The notes under the pieces are model-generated. The model worked only from the letters and a program-made list of their open reading frames with translations. It had not been told where the DNA came from and did not search any database. Shown piece by piece: positions 51,045 through 60,051 of a stretch of DNA of 64,000 nt. Each line of letters opens with the position of its first letter. Within the stretch, counting starts at the first letter, position 1. Position numbers and translations under genes: made by a program. The stretch comes from Hyphomicrobiales bacterium (GTDB lineage Bacteria; Pseudomonadota; Alphaproteobacteria; Rhizobiales; Rhizobiaceae): contig UCHV01000018.1 in the NCBI GenBank assembly GCA_900472395.1, positions 1-64,000 of the forward strand, in the 5' to 3' direction.

Positions 51045-51743
51045 TCACTGTTCGGATTCGGTGGCGATCAACTTCCAGTTCGGATCGCGCGAACGGATGT
51101 CCCGGGCAAAGGTCCAGATATCGGTGACTTCGGCAACCGTATCGGCCTCACCATCGACAACCGCTCCCGCCTTATCGTAGGTGGCAGAGATCAGGTGGCT
51201 GACGATACGAATGGTAATCTGGGCCTCGGAATCCTTTACGGCCGCATTGACGATATCCGCCTTGTCGATACCGACAAAACTCGACTTCACCACTTCACCA
51301 CGCGCTTCGCGCTCGGAAATGGCGGCATCGAAACCTTCGAATACTTCCTTAGACAAAAGACCCTTCAGAGCCTTGCGATCGCCATCGGCAAAAGCCATGA
51401 CGATCATCTCATATGCCATGCCTGCACCCTTGATAAATTCCTTGGGGTTAAAGCTTGGATCCGACTGAATAAGTTCGCGAATTGCAGAATTGAGTTCGGT
51501 GCCCGGTTTCGCCACGGCATCAACATCAGCCCAACGCTGTTCTTCATCGATTTGATCACGGCGTGGAAGGGTCACGACCTTGTCATCTTCACCCGACGTC
51601 GGTTTGGCGGATTCACGAGCGGAAAAGGGATCAACCGGGGGCTTTTCATGACCGGTACGACGGCCGAGCACACTCCGTAACTGCAGAAAAATCAGCACTG
51701 CAGCGACCAGAAAAAACAGTGTAATGAAATCGTTCGCGTCCAT
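51045..51743 (-). CDS. Tim44 domain protein
   Basis: About 232 aa. A single N-terminal membrane helix ('FITLFFLVAAVLIFLQLRSVLG'), a charged linker, and a Tim44-like domain from about residue 75 ('FNPKEFIKGAGMAYEMIVMAFADGDRKALKGLL', ending 'DPNWKLIATES'). Alphaproteobacterial relatives (TimA) are inner-membrane proteins of uncertain function, related to the mitochondrial import factor. First gene of the minus-strand set, divergent from fxsA across 119 bp. Confidence 0.9.
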   Translation of the reverse strand: MDANDFITLFFLVAAVLIFLQLRSVLGRRTGHEKPPVDPFSARESAKPTSGEDDKVVTLPRRDQIDEEQRWADVDAVAKPGTELNSAIRELIQSDPSFNPKEFIKGAGMAYEMIVMAFADGDRKALKGLLSKEVFEGFDAAISEREARGEVVKSSFVGIDKADIVNAAVKDSEAQITIRIVSHLISATYDKAGAVVDGEADTVAEVTDIWTFARDIRSRDPNWKLIATESEQ

Positions 51744-51862
51744 CTTCACCCGCAGTGATCATTTAAATTGTTGGCTGGCCTTCACATATAGTCCGCAACT
51801 GCCGATCATTCAAATGCAGAGCCCAATATCCGGGCCACTCAAACGACAGGATTTCAGGCGCA

Positions 51863-52381
51863 ATGCCCCTCATTCTTCTGCCGATTATGTTTTTAGCTCT
51901 GCCGCTTATCGAAATTGCCGGTTTTGTTGTGGTCGGCAATATGATCGGTCTGTGGCCCACTCTTGCGCTTGTGATCCTCACATCGCTGCTTGGTGCCGTT
52001 CTTCTGCGTTTCCAAGGTCTCAGCGTGTTGAAGGAAGCCAGCCGCGAAAGCCAGGGAGGCAATCTGCCCGGCAGATCTATCGTCAGTGGCGCTATGGTTG
52101 TCGTTGCCGGTGTTCTACTGATCCTGCCCGGCTTTCTTACCGACATTATCGGGCTGTTGTTATTCATACCGCCCGTGCGCCACTTCATCTGGTCGCTGAT
52201 AGGTAAACGTGTCGTGGTCATGCGCACCTCGCGCGGTACGTCAGCCTCCTATAGATCTGATAATTCCGAGAACTCGAGACCATCGGACAAGGCTAAAGTG
52301 CTTGATCTGGACGAAAACGATTTCAGCCGCGGATCCAACCCATCATCTCCCTGGTCTGATACCGATAACCGCAAGAACTGA
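51863..52381 (+). CDS. fxsA: FxsA family membrane protein
   Basis: 172 aa. Hydrophobic helices in residues 1-50 ('LIEIAGFVVVGNMIGLWPTL') and 70-105, with the FxsA signature 'LLILPGFLTDIIGLLLFIPPVR', then a polar Ser/Asp-rich tail. FxsA was named for its link to phage F exclusion in E. coli; its normal role is unknown. It is upstream of secB in the same direction. Confidence 0.92.
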   Translation: MPLILLPIMFLALPLIEIAGFVVVGNMIGLWPTLALVILTSLLGAVLLRFQGLSVLKEASRESQGGNLPGRSIVSGAMVVVAGVLLILPGFLTDIIGLLLFIPPVRHFIWSLIGKRVVVMRTSRGTSASYRSDNSENSRPSDKAKVLDLDENDFSRGSNPSSPWSDTDNRKN

Positions 52382-52467
52382 GCAAACCATCAGTCCATGC
52401 CGCAGGGTTGTAAGCATTAAACTGAAATGTTAGACGGCCTCACAGTCCAAAGCCGCGAGGAATTCCA

Positions 52468-52947
52468 ATGGCAAACGAAACAGAGACCCAGGCTTCCAAT
52501 CCGTCGCTCAGCATCCTTGCGCAATATACGAAGGATCTGTCCTTTGAGAACCCGGGTGCACCGCGTTCACTGCAGGCCCGCGATACCGCGCCTGCCATCA
52601 ATATCAATGTAAACGTCAATGCAAATCCGCTGTCGGATTCCGATTTCGACGTGGTTTTGACGCTGAATGCTCAGGCGATGGACGGCGACAAGGTCGTGTT
52701 TGCTGCTGAGCTCGTTTACGGCGGCGTTTTCCGCATTACCGGTTTCCCACAGGAACACATGCTGCCGGTTCTCTTCATCGAGTGCCCGCGCCTGCTCTTC
52801 CCGTTTGCACGCCAGGTCATTGCCGACGTAACACGCAATGGCGGCTTCCCACCGCTGATGATCGATCCGATCGATTTCGCGCAGATGTTCACCCAGCGTA
52901 TTGCTGAAGAGCAGACCCGCTCCAAGGTTCAGCCGCTGGACAGTTAA
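52468..52947 (+). CDS. secB: protein-export chaperone SecB
   Basis: 159 aa tetrameric chaperone that holds preproteins unfolded for SecA. Family marks: '[16 protein letters not shown]', '[15 protein letters not shown]' and '[31 protein letters not shown]'. It ends at a terminator shared with the convergent dnaQ. Confidence 0.98.
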   Translation: MANETETQASNPSLSILAQYTKDLSFENPGAPRSLQARDTAPAININVNVNANPLSDSDFDVVLTLNAQAMDGDKVVFAAELVYGGVFRITGFPQEHMLPVLFIECPRLLFPFARQVIADVTRNGGFPPLMIDPIDFAQMFTQRIAEEQTRSKVQPLDS

Positions 52948-52968
52948 GTCGTTCAGATCATAATATGA

Positions 52969-52997
52969 AAAAAGCCCGGTCAACGCCGGGCTTTTTT
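52969..52997. terminator. bidirectional terminator between secB and dnaQ
   Basis: AAAAAGCCCGG (52969-52979) and CCGGGCTTTTTT (52986-52997) make a strong stem with A and T tracts on both sides, placed 3 bp from the dnaQ stop and about 20 bp after secB. Its sequence closely resembles the trxA/folC terminator. Confidence 0.93.
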
Positions 52998-52999
52998 CA

Positions 53000-53701
53000 T
53001 TATTGGTATCGGTTCCAGATTGCCTTTTCACCCATTGCCGCAATCAGCTTTCGATGATCTTCCATATCTGCAGGCGACAGACGCGATGGAAGACTGCCGG
53101 GTCTGGTCGGGATGATGACGACGAGATCGTCATCATATTCTTCCACCACCTTGACGACCTTCTTTTCCTCGACAAGCCCGAGCGCCGTCTGGCGGCCACC
53201 GATCATCTCGATATAAACTTCGGCCAGAAGTTCGGAGTCGAGCAAGGCGCCATGTTTGGTTCGATGGGAATTGTCTATCCCATACCGACGGCAGAGAGCA
53301 TCGAGCGAGTTGGGGCCCATCGGATGTTTCCGGCGAGCCATGGCGAGAGTGTCGATAACCTGTTCGCTTTGAACAGGGGCCTCACCAAGCCGATCAAACT
53401 CGGCATTGATGAAGCCGATGTCGAAATTCGCGTTGTGAGCGATCCATTTCGCGTCGTGGAAAAATTCCTGTAGCTCTTCGATAATCTCTGCGAAGGTCGG
53501 CTTGTCCTTCAAAAATTCGTCGGTCAGGCCGTGAACCGCCAGCGCATCCGGATGCACCTTGCGGTCGCCGGGCGAAATGTATTTGTGAAAAGTGCGGCCG
53601 GTCGGAAAATGATCGACGAGTTCGATGCCGCCAATTTCGATGACGCGATCCACCTTGGATTCAAGCCCGGTGGTTTCCGTATCGAATATGATCTCACGCA
53701 T
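53000..53701 (-). CDS. dnaQ: DNA polymerase III epsilon subunit (3'-5' proofreading exonuclease)
   Basis: 233 aa DEDDh exonuclease. ExoI 'IIFDTETTGLES' (Asp and Glu ligands), ExoII 'WIAHNANFDIGF', ExoIII 'KHGALLDSELLAEVY' (His and Asp). The C-terminal tail binds the polymerase subunit. It overlaps coaE by 8 bp. The dnaQ-coaE-aroE-maf order is typical of the rhizobial origin region. Confidence 0.97.
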   Translation of the reverse strand: MREIIFDTETTGLESKVDRVIEIGGIELVDHFPTGRTFHKYISPGDRKVHPDALAVHGLTDEFLKDKPTFAEIIEELQEFFHDAKWIAHNANFDIGFINAEFDRLGEAPVQSEQVIDTLAMARRKHPMGPNSLDALCRRYGIDNSHRTKHGALLDSELLAEVYIEMIGGRQTALGLVEEKKVVKVVEEYDDDLVVIIPTRPGSLPSRLSPADMEDHRKLIAAMGEKAIWNRYQ

Positions 53702-54302
53702 CAGTTCTCTCGCTTAATATTCCCGCCCGAAGGCTTTTTATGATGTCCCGAACTCGGCTTTGCGCGACACTCAGTCCATAACCTGTATCAACCAGAAAGT
53801 CCGCCTTCTGGCGCTTCTCCCGATCTGGCATTTGCCGGGACAAAATAAGCTGGAATTTTTCTTCCGTCATGTTCGGTCGCGCCAACACCCGCTCTCGCTG
53901 TATATGCGGATCAGAAGTCACGACCACAACGGCATCCACCGCATCATGTCGCCCGGTTTCGAACAAAAGCGGTATGTCGAGAAGAACGATATCAGCTTCT
54001 TTCTGCCTTTGGTCATCTAGAAACTGTGTCTCTCGTCCTCTGACCAAGGGGTGAACGATGGCTTCAAGCTTTTTGAATCCATCGGCATTTGCAGCCAATT
54101 TTGCCGCCAATGCCTGTCTGTCCACCGCCCCGTCTTTGATCACACCTGGAAACGCCATGCCAACCGGCTCGACAGCTTCCGATCGATAAAGGTCGTGCAC
54201 GACAGCATCGGAATCGTTGACCGGAATTCCCTCATCCGCAAAAAACCTTGCGGTTGTCGATTTACCCATTCCGATCGAACCGGTGAGACCGACAATGATC
54301 AT
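53694..54302 (-). CDS. coaE: dephospho-CoA kinase
   Basis: 202 aa from ATG 54302, the last step of CoA synthesis. P-loop 'GLTGSIGMGKSTTARFF', 'VNDSDAVVHDLY' and 'LLDIPLLFETG' are intact. A TTG codon at 54305 is an alternative. It overlaps aroE by one base and dnaQ by 8 bp. The first CoA enzyme (coaA) is also in this window, at 16.7 kb. Confidence 0.96.
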   Translation of the reverse strand: MIIVGLTGSIGMGKSTTARFFADEGIPVNDSDAVVHDLYRSEAVEPVGMAFPGVIKDGAVDRQALAAKLAANADGFKKLEAIVHPLVRGRETQFLDDQRQKEADIVLLDIPLLFETGRHDAVDAVVVVTSDPHIQRERVLARPNMTEEKFQLILSRQMPDREKRQKADFLVDTGYGLSVAQSRVRDIIKSLRAGILSERTDA

Positions 54303-55153
54303 CAATGCCGATCCATATCTTCGATAACCAGCTGGCGAAGTACCTGGTCAACCACCGGACGGTGGCCGAACCATTTTTCAAATCCGGGGACAGCTTGGTG
54401 CAGAAGCATGCCAAGTCCATCGACAGTGGAGAAATCCTGCTCTTCAGCCTGCGCCAGAAAGCTGGTTTTCAGCGGCACATAAACAATATCGGTCACGAGA
54501 GCATTTTTGGAGAGCGGGCTGAAATCGATTGCCATCGCTTCCGATCCATCCATACCGAGTGATGTTGTGTTGACGAAAAGACCGGCGCCTTCCAGCACTT
54601 CGGATAACGCATCCATCGGCTGCGCATGAACTTTTGGCCCAAAATGATCGGCAAGCTGGCGGGCCCGATCCACCGTCCGGTTGACGACATGAATTTCCTT
54701 GATGCCACGATTACGCAGCGACTGGATGACCGATCGGCTTGCGCCACCAGCTCCCAGGATAACTGCGGTCGCAACCTTATCCCAACCGGCCTTATGGTGA
54801 TCCAGATTGGCGGTGAAACCGTGACCATCGGTATTGGTTGCGTGTATCACTCCATCTTCCAGCCATAGCGTATTGGCAGCCCCCAACTCCTCGGCAAGCT
54901 CATCTGGCTTGTCGGCAAGGCGATAGGCAGCTTCCTTGTGGGGAATGGTAACATTGCCGCCGCGATAGCGTTTTCCCGTTTTCAGTTCGGCAACGAACTT
55001 TTGAAAATCCTCGGGCTTGATTGCCAAAGCCTCGTAGTGCCCATCGATGCCGAACTCACCGATCCAGTGATTGTGAATGATCGGCGAGCGGGAATGACCG
55101 ATGGGAAAACCCGCTACGAAGGCGCGGAGCCTGGTTTCACGTGAATCAGCCAT
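54302..55153 (-). CDS. aroE: shikimate dehydrogenase (NADP+)
   Basis: About 283 aa from ATG 55153 ('[30 protein letters not shown]'). Catalytic Lys in '[17 protein letters not shown]', NADP-binding '[15 protein letters not shown]' and '[10 protein letters not shown]'. The open frame extends upstream to 55282 inside maf, but the family start is clear. The first codons overlap a parS-like site (55133-55148), so that site constrains residues of this enzyme. Confidence 0.96.
   Translation of the reverse strand: MADSRETRLRAFVAGFPIGHSRSPIIHNHWIGEFGIDGHYEALAIKPEDFQKFVAELKTGKRYRGGNVTIPHKEAAYRLADKPDELAEELGAANTLWLEDGVIHATNTDGHGFTANLDHHKAGWDKVATAVILGAGGASRSVIQSLRNRGIKEIHVVNRTVDRARQLADHFGPKVHAQPMDALSEVLEGAGLFVNTTSLGMDGSEAMAIDFSPLSKNALVTDIVYVPLKTSFLAQAEEQDFSTVDGLGMLLHQAVPGFEKWFGHRPVVDQVLRQLVIEDMDRH
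55133..55148. other. parS-like site at the aroE/maf junction
   Basis: GGTTTCACGTGAATCA differs from the parS consensus at positions 1 and 14. It covers aroE codons 2-7 and the maf stop codon. Confidence 0.75.
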
Positions 55154-55739
55154 GGATCGCTCCCAGTTCGCGCAGTTTCTGTAACAGGGCCAGCATCGGC
55201 AATCCGACAATCGTAAAATAGTCGCCATCAATGGCGGAGAACAGCTGAATTCCCTCGCCTTCCAACTGATAGGAGCCGACACTCTTCAAGACATCGGGTC
55301 CGACGCGAGCTACATAATGATCAACGAACGCGGGGGAGAGGTCCCGCATGGTCAGATCGGCATGGCCAACATATTGCCAGACAACCTCACCATCACGAAC
55401 GATAACGACGGCGCTGTTTAACCGATGCGTTTTACCCGAGAGAGAGAGAAGGTTGGCCTTCGCCTCTTCAAGATCGGCCGCCTTGTGATAAATCCGCGAA
55501 CCCAGCGACATGGTCTGATCCGAGCCTATAACAAAGATACCCGGGCGTGACTTCGCAACGTCCATTGCCTTTGCTTCGGCGAGGACCAGCGCCACCCTTT
55601 CGGGATCAGCGTCTATGAGGTCCTTTTCGATTTCCCGCTCATCTATATCCGCTGCCTGATGCTCAAAAGTCAGGCCGGCATTGTTCATCAGCATACGTCG
55701 GAAGGGGCTGGAAGATGCGAGAACAAGAGGAATAGTCAC
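55146..55739 (-). CDS. maf: Maf-like nucleoside triphosphate pyrophosphatase
   Basis: 197 aa, GTG start. Maf/Ham1-type: '[15 protein letters not shown]' for phosphate binding, '[16 protein letters not shown]' and '[18 protein letters not shown]' with catalytic Asp. It hydrolyses non-canonical or methylated NTPs and is a housecleaning enzyme linked to division arrest when overproduced. It overlaps aroE by 8 bp and lies 34 bp downstream of ppsR. Confidence 0.94.
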   Translation of the reverse strand: MTIPLVLASSSPFRRMLMNNAGLTFEHQAADIDEREIEKDLIDADPERVALVLAEAKAMDVAKSRPGIFVIGSDQTMSLGSRIYHKAADLEEAKANLLSLSGKTHRLNSAVVIVRDGEVVWQYVGHADLTMRDLSPAFVDHYVARVGPDVLKSVGSYQLEGEGIQLFSAIDGDYFTIVGLPMLALLQKLRELGAIHG

Positions 55740-55773
55740 GGGTCATCCTGAAATTTGGAGCTTTGGATTCGCC

Positions 55774-56604
55774 TTAACGTAGCCTCGGTCGCAGCGCAAC
55801 GATAGCCGCCGCTGTCTCTTCGATGGATCGGCGAGTGACATCGATAATAGGCCAGTTGTGGCGTGTGCAAAGAGCGCGCGCATATTTCAATTCTTCATTG
55901 ATTGCAGCGCGATCGACATAATGTCCCTTATCATAAGAGACAGATGTCCCCAGCTCCCGGTTTTCTCGAACCTGAGAAATTCGATCGGTCGTTGCCACCA
56001 AACCGACGATCACCGGACGACTGGCGCTCAACAAAGCGGGCGGCAAATCCACGCCAGGTACAATCGGAATGTTGGCAGCCTTGATGCCGCGGTTTGCGAG
56101 ATAAATGCTCGTCGGTGTTTTGGATGTACGGCTGATGCCGATGATGACGACATCCGCATCATCGTAATCGTCCGGCAATTGTCCGTCATCATGATCCATG
56201 GCGAAGTTCAAAGCCTCGATGCGGGCAAAATACTCGGCATTGAGAACATGCTGAGCGCCCACCCGGCGATGAGAAGGGGCGCCCAGAAAATTCTGAAACA
56301 CCGCCATGACCGGTTCCAGAAGATTGACCGTCGGCACACCCATTTCACGACAACGGGTTTCAATCAGCGCCGCCAGTTCGGTATCCATGATCGTGTAGAT
56401 GACGATGCCTGGGGTTCCGTCAATTTCTTCGAGGACAGGCAAAAGCTGCCTTCGGTTTCGGATGAGCGGATAGACATGTTCGACCGGCACTGCGTTGGTG
56501 AACTGGACTGCTGCTGCACGTCCCGCTGAGACGAGAGTATCTCCCGTTGAGTCAGAAATGAGGTGCAGATGGAAGAAGTTTTTCCTGTTCTCCACGCTAA
56601 ACAT
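55774..56604 (-). CDS. ppsR: PEP synthase / pyruvate phosphate dikinase regulatory protein (DUF299)
   Basis: 276 aa. N-terminal '[22 protein letters not shown]', central P-loop-like '[32 protein letters not shown]' and C-terminal '[23 protein letters not shown]' are the DUF299 marks. This bifunctional kinase/pyrophosphorylase switches PEP synthase or PPDK by ADP-dependent Thr phosphorylation; rhizobia generally use PPDK. GTG 56595 is an alternative start. It is divergent from hemE across the presumed origin. Confidence 0.93.
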   Translation of the reverse strand: MFSVENRKNFFHLHLISDSTGDTLVSAGRAAAVQFTNAVPVEHVYPLIRNRRQLLPVLEEIDGTPGIVIYTIMDTELAALIETRCREMGVPTVNLLEPVMAVFQNFLGAPSHRRVGAQHVLNAEYFARIEALNFAMDHDDGQLPDDYDDADVVIIGISRTSKTPTSIYLANRGIKAANIPIVPGVDLPPALLSASRPVIVGLVATTDRISQVRENRELGTSVSYDKGHYVDRAAINEELKYARALCTRHNWPIIDVTRRSIEETAAAIVALRPRLR

Positions 56605-56997
56605 GTTCCCCTGTTGATAGTCTGGGAGAGATTGGCAGATTGATATGACCCGTCAGTCGCTGGCTGGATAACTGCCGATTTATCCACAAATCACGGCCAA
56701 TCGGAAAGCTTTTCAAGACGGTTCTGGAAGCAGTGGACAATTCGTCGCTGCCAATCGACAATTCACAACTCATCCACAGGCAACTCTCAATGATCTGAAA
56801 ATTTAAATATCTGAAAATTATAAGCTATTTTCGATAATTCGGCTTCTCTTCAAATTGAACCTGTTTTTCATCAGCGCATCTCCGCTCGAATCCACCTGCC
56901 GTGGAAAAAGCTGGCAAAGGCTTTAGTCCTTGCTACTCACAGACTCTAAGAAATAGAAGAATCCTTTATATAGGATATTTAATTTTAGGAGACCTGC
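56605..56997. other. putative chromosomal replication origin (oriC)
   Basis: A 393-bp gene-free region between ppsR and hemE. A perfect DnaA box TTATCCACA is at 56680-56688. Weaker boxes are TCATCCACA at 56770-56778, and on the other strand TTATCCAGC at 56663-56671, TTGTCCACT at 56732-56740 and TTTTCCACG at 56900-56908. The AT-rich segment 56791-56840 contains the direct repeat ATCTGAAAATT twice (56793-56803, 56809-56819), like the unwinding 13-mers of other origins. In Sinorhizobium and Caulobacter oriC also lies beside hemE. Three GANTC sites occur at 56888, 56942 and 56959. I saw no canonical TTAA-N7-TTAA CtrA box. The right end must also contain the hemE promoter. Confidence 0.8.
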
Positions 56998-58032
56998 GTG
57001 ACCGATGTGCGCCGAACGATCCTGGAAGTGCTGGATGGAAAAACCGTATCCCCTCCCCCGATCTGGCTGATGAGACAGGCAGGACGTTATCTGCCGGAAT
57101 ACAGGGCGACCCGTGCACAGGCCGGAAGCTTTCTGGACCTCTGTTATAATCCGGAGCTGGCAGCAGAGGTGACCCTGCAGCCAATCCGGCGTTACGGCTT
57201 TGACGCGTCCATTCTCTTCTCCGACATTCTCGTCATTCCTGATGCGCTGAAAAGAAATGTTCGGTTTCTTGAAGGCGTCGGACCGCAGATGGATCCGATC
57301 GATGCCGACGGTATCGCCAAGCTCGATGCTTCGAATGTCCTGACGCATCTTGCTCCTGTTTTTGAAACAGTCGGTCGATTGCGCCGTGATCTTCCCGCTG
57401 AGACCACGCTGCTGGGCTTCTGTGGAGCGCCTTGGACTGTTGCCACCTATATGATCGCGGGAAAGGGCACACCGGATCAGGCTCCTGCCCGTCTGTTCGC
57501 CTACCGGCATCCGAAGGAGTTTGTTTCGCTTCTGAACCAGCTTGCGGATATTTCCATCGATTATCTGGTAGGCCAGCTGGATGCCGGCGCCGATGCGGTG
57601 CAGGTTTTTGATTCCTGGGCAGGTGTACTGGGTGAGGAAGAATTTTCTGCTTTTGCGATTGCACCTGTGGCGCGGATCATCGAAGGCGTCCGTGCACGGC
57701 GTCCGGGCGCCAAGATCATTGCTTTCGCCAAGGGAGCGGGCTTCAACCTGAAGACCTACCGTCAAAAGACCGGTGCCGATGCAATCGGGCTTGATTGGTC
57801 AATTCCCTTGAGCTTTGCCGCCGAACTTCAGAAGGATGGGCCGGTCCAGGGAAATCTTGACCCGATGCGGGTGGTTGCCGGCGGCCAGTCTCTGGACGAC
57901 GGGATCGATCGCATCCTTCAAACACTTGGAAATGGTCCGTTGATCTTCAATCTTGGCCACGGCATCACGCCGGAAGCCAATCCGGATCACGTGACTGCGC
58001 TTGTCGAACGCGTCCGGAGTTTTTCGCGATGA
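56998..58032 (+). CDS. hemE: uroporphyrinogen decarboxylase
   Basis: 344 aa, GTG start behind AGGAG. '[20 protein letters not shown]' with the substrate-binding Arg pair, '[13 protein letters not shown]' with the key Asp, '[13 protein letters not shown]' and the C-terminal '[15 protein letters not shown]'. It makes coproporphyrinogen III in haem synthesis. First gene right of the origin; it overlaps hemJ by ATGA. Confidence 0.97.
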   Translation: MTDVRRTILEVLDGKTVSPPPIWLMRQAGRYLPEYRATRAQAGSFLDLCYNPELAAEVTLQPIRRYGFDASILFSDILVIPDALKRNVRFLEGVGPQMDPIDADGIAKLDASNVLTHLAPVFETVGRLRRDLPAETTLLGFCGAPWTVATYMIAGKGTPDQAPARLFAYRHPKEFVSLLNQLADISIDYLVGQLDAGADAVQVFDSWAGVLGEEEFSAFAIAPVARIIEGVRARRPGAKIIAFAKGAGFNLKTYRQKTGADAIGLDWSIPLSFAAELQKDGPVQGNLDPMRVVAGGQSLDDGIDRILQTLGNGPLIFNLGHGITPEANPDHVTALVERVRSFSR

Positions 58033-58571
58033 GCGAGGAGCGCCAGACGGACAGGAAGCCCGGTCAGCGGGCTCGACGGCGCGCTGCGACTGCGATCACT
58101 ATTTTCGTAGCCCTGCTTCTGGCCGTCCTGTTTTGGCGACCGGACGATCTTTTTCTCTGGATCAAGGCTCTGCACGTGATCGCCGTCATCTCGTGGATGG
58201 CCGGCCTTCTCTATCTGCCCCGTCTGTTCATCTATCACACCGACGCACCGGTTGGCTCTGTTCAGTCTGAAACGTTCAAAATGATGGAACAGCGTCTTTA
58301 CCGGGTGATCATGAACCCGGCGATGATGCTTTCCTGGATTCTTGGATTGTATCTCGCCTGGACGGTGTTTGAGTTCCAAGGCGGTTGGCTGCATGCCAAG
58401 ATCGCCATGGTCGTACTTTTGACCATGGTTCATGTGATGTTTGGACGCAGCGTACGGCAGTTTGCCGTGGATGGCCCTCGCAAAACCGCCCGATATTGGC
58501 GTCTGGTCAACGAAATCCCGACGGTATTGATGATCGCAATCGTGATTTTTGTCGTCGTAAAGCCGTTCTGA
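58029..58571 (+). CDS. hemJ: protoporphyrinogen oxidase HemJ
   Basis: 180 aa membrane protein with about four helices after a basic N-terminus ('[27 protein letters not shown]'). The conserved '[27 protein letters not shown]' carries the invariant His and Trp of HemJ (UPF0093), and '[12 protein letters not shown]'-type '[13 protein letters not shown]' follows. HemJ is the oxidase replacing HemG/HemY in most alphaproteobacteria. Coupling to hemE supports this. Confidence 0.93.
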   Translation: MSEERQTDRKPGQRARRRAATAITIFVALLLAVLFWRPDDLFLWIKALHVIAVISWMAGLLYLPRLFIYHTDAPVGSVQSETFKMMEQRLYRVIMNPAMMLSWILGLYLAWTVFEFQGGWLHAKIAMVVLLTMVHVMFGRSVRQFAVDGPRKTARYWRLVNEIPTVLMIAIVIFVVVKPF

Positions 58572-58590
58572 CATGGCTGTGTAAATATTT

Positions 58591-58628
58591 GCGGTTATCC
58601 CCCCCTTGCGGTAAAGGGGGGGAATCGC
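58591..58628 (+). promoter_or_regulatory. GC-rich hairpin in the rho leader / after hemJ
   Basis: Seven C (58599-58605) and seven G (58616-58622) form a perfect 7-bp stem around TTGCGGTAAA, extended by partial GCGGTTAT/AATCGC pairing. No T-tract follows, so it is not a standard terminator. It lies 20 bp after hemJ and about 125 bp before the rho start. It may insulate rho from hemJ or serve rho autoregulation. Confidence 0.5.
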
Positions 58629-58747
58629 TATTTTCCCGGCCATCTCTTCTTTCGTGCATGTGTGCAGGTTCACTGTCTGCGGATTTCTCCGCGGAATTCG
58701 AATTCCACCGACACGGCTCCCCTCGAAATTGAAATGGTCCTTCCTTC

Positions 58748-60013
58748 ATGGCTGAAATGAAGCTTCAAGAACTCAAGAGCAAATCTCCGACTGATTTGCT
58801 GGCCTTTGCGGAATCGATGGAAGTCGAAAACGCCAGCACCATGCGCAAGCAGGAGTTGATGTTTGCAATATTGAAGGTTCTTGCCAGCCAGGACGTCGAG
58901 ATCATCGGCGAAGGTGTTGTTGAAGTTCTTCAGGATGGCTTTGGCTTCCTGCGTTCTGCCAATGCCAATTATCTTCCGGGTCCGGACGATATCTATATTT
59001 CGCCTTCGCAGATTCGCCGCTTTTCGCTGAAAACCGGCGATACCGTCGAAGGTCCAATCCGTGGACCGAAGGAAGGTGAACGTTATTTCGCTCTTCTCAA
59101 GGTCAACACGATTAATTTCGACGACCCGGAGAAGATTCGTCACAAGGTTCATTTCGACAATCTGACGCCGCTTTATCCGAATGAGCGGTTCAAGATGGAA
59201 CTCGACATCCCGACGTCGAAGGACAATTCGGCTCGCGTTATCGATCTGGTTGCTCCACTCGGTAAGGGCCAGCGCGGTTTGATCGTTGCTCCTCCGCGTA
59301 CCGGTAAAACAGTTCTCCTGCAGAACATTGCCCACTCCATCACGGCAAACCATCCGGAATGCTATCTGATCGTTCTTCTGATCGATGAACGTCCGGAAGA
59401 AGTGACGGACATGCAGCGCTCCGTGAAGGGCGAAGTTGTGTCTTCGACATTCGATGAACCGGCGGTCCGTCACGTTCAGGTTGCTGAAATGGTCATCGAG
59501 AAGGCAAAACGCCTGGTCGAGCATGGCCGTGATGTTGTCATTCTTCTCGACTCGATTACCCGCCTCGGTCGCGCTTATAATACTGTTGTGCCGTCTTCGG
59601 GTAAGGTTTTGACGGGTGGTGTTGATGCAAACGCGCTGCAGCGCCCAAAGCGCTTTTTCGGTGCGGCTCGTAATATCGAGGAAGGCGGATCGCTGACGAT
59701 TATCGCGACAGCGCTGATCGATACGGGTAGCCGTATGGACGAAGTTATCTTTGAAGAATTCAAGGGTACCGGTAACTCCGAAATCGTTCTTGATCGCAAG
59801 GTTGCTGACAAGCGTATCTTCCCGGCTATGGATATCCTCAAATCGGGTACGCGTAAGGAAGACCTGTTGGTGCCGCGTCAGGACCTGCAGAAGATCTTTG
59901 TTCTTCGCCGAATCCTTGCTCCGATGGGCACGACCGATGCGATTGAGTTCCTCATCGACAAGCTCAAACAGACGAAGAACAACGGCGATTTCTTCGAATC
60001 AATGAACACCTGA
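58748..60013 (+). CDS. rho: transcription termination factor Rho
   Basis: 421 aa hexameric RNA helicase. N-terminal '[40 protein letters not shown]' and the cold-shock RNA-binding region '[34 protein letters not shown]', Walker A '[15 protein letters not shown]', Walker B '[16 protein letters not shown]', and the R-loop region '[33 protein letters not shown]'. Its 176-bp leader is rich in inverted repeats, in keeping with known autoregulation of rho. Confidence 0.98.
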   Translation: MAEMKLQELKSKSPTDLLAFAESMEVENASTMRKQELMFAILKVLASQDVEIIGEGVVEVLQDGFGFLRSANANYLPGPDDIYISPSQIRRFSLKTGDTVEGPIRGPKEGERYFALLKVNTINFDDPEKIRHKVHFDNLTPLYPNERFKMELDIPTSKDNSARVIDLVAPLGKGQRGLIVAPPRTGKTVLLQNIAHSITANHPECYLIVLLIDERPEEVTDMQRSVKGEVVSSTFDEPAVRHVQVAEMVIEKAKRLVEHGRDVVILLDSITRLGRAYNTVVPSSGKVLTGGVDANALQRPKRFFGAARNIEEGGSLTIIATALIDTGSRMDEVIFEEFKGTGNSEIVLDRKVADKRIFPAMDILKSGTRKEDLLVPRQDLQKIFVLRRILAPMGTTDAIEFLIDKLKQTKNNGDFFESMNT

Positions 60014-60051
60014 TCCTTAGCCGGATTCTGCCACGCGTTGAGGTCTGAATA

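Noticed and set aside
56923-57765. Minus-strand open frame entering the hemE 5' region and origin
   Set aside because: Antisense to hemE; it would place coding sequence over the promoter, and it has no recognisable domain.
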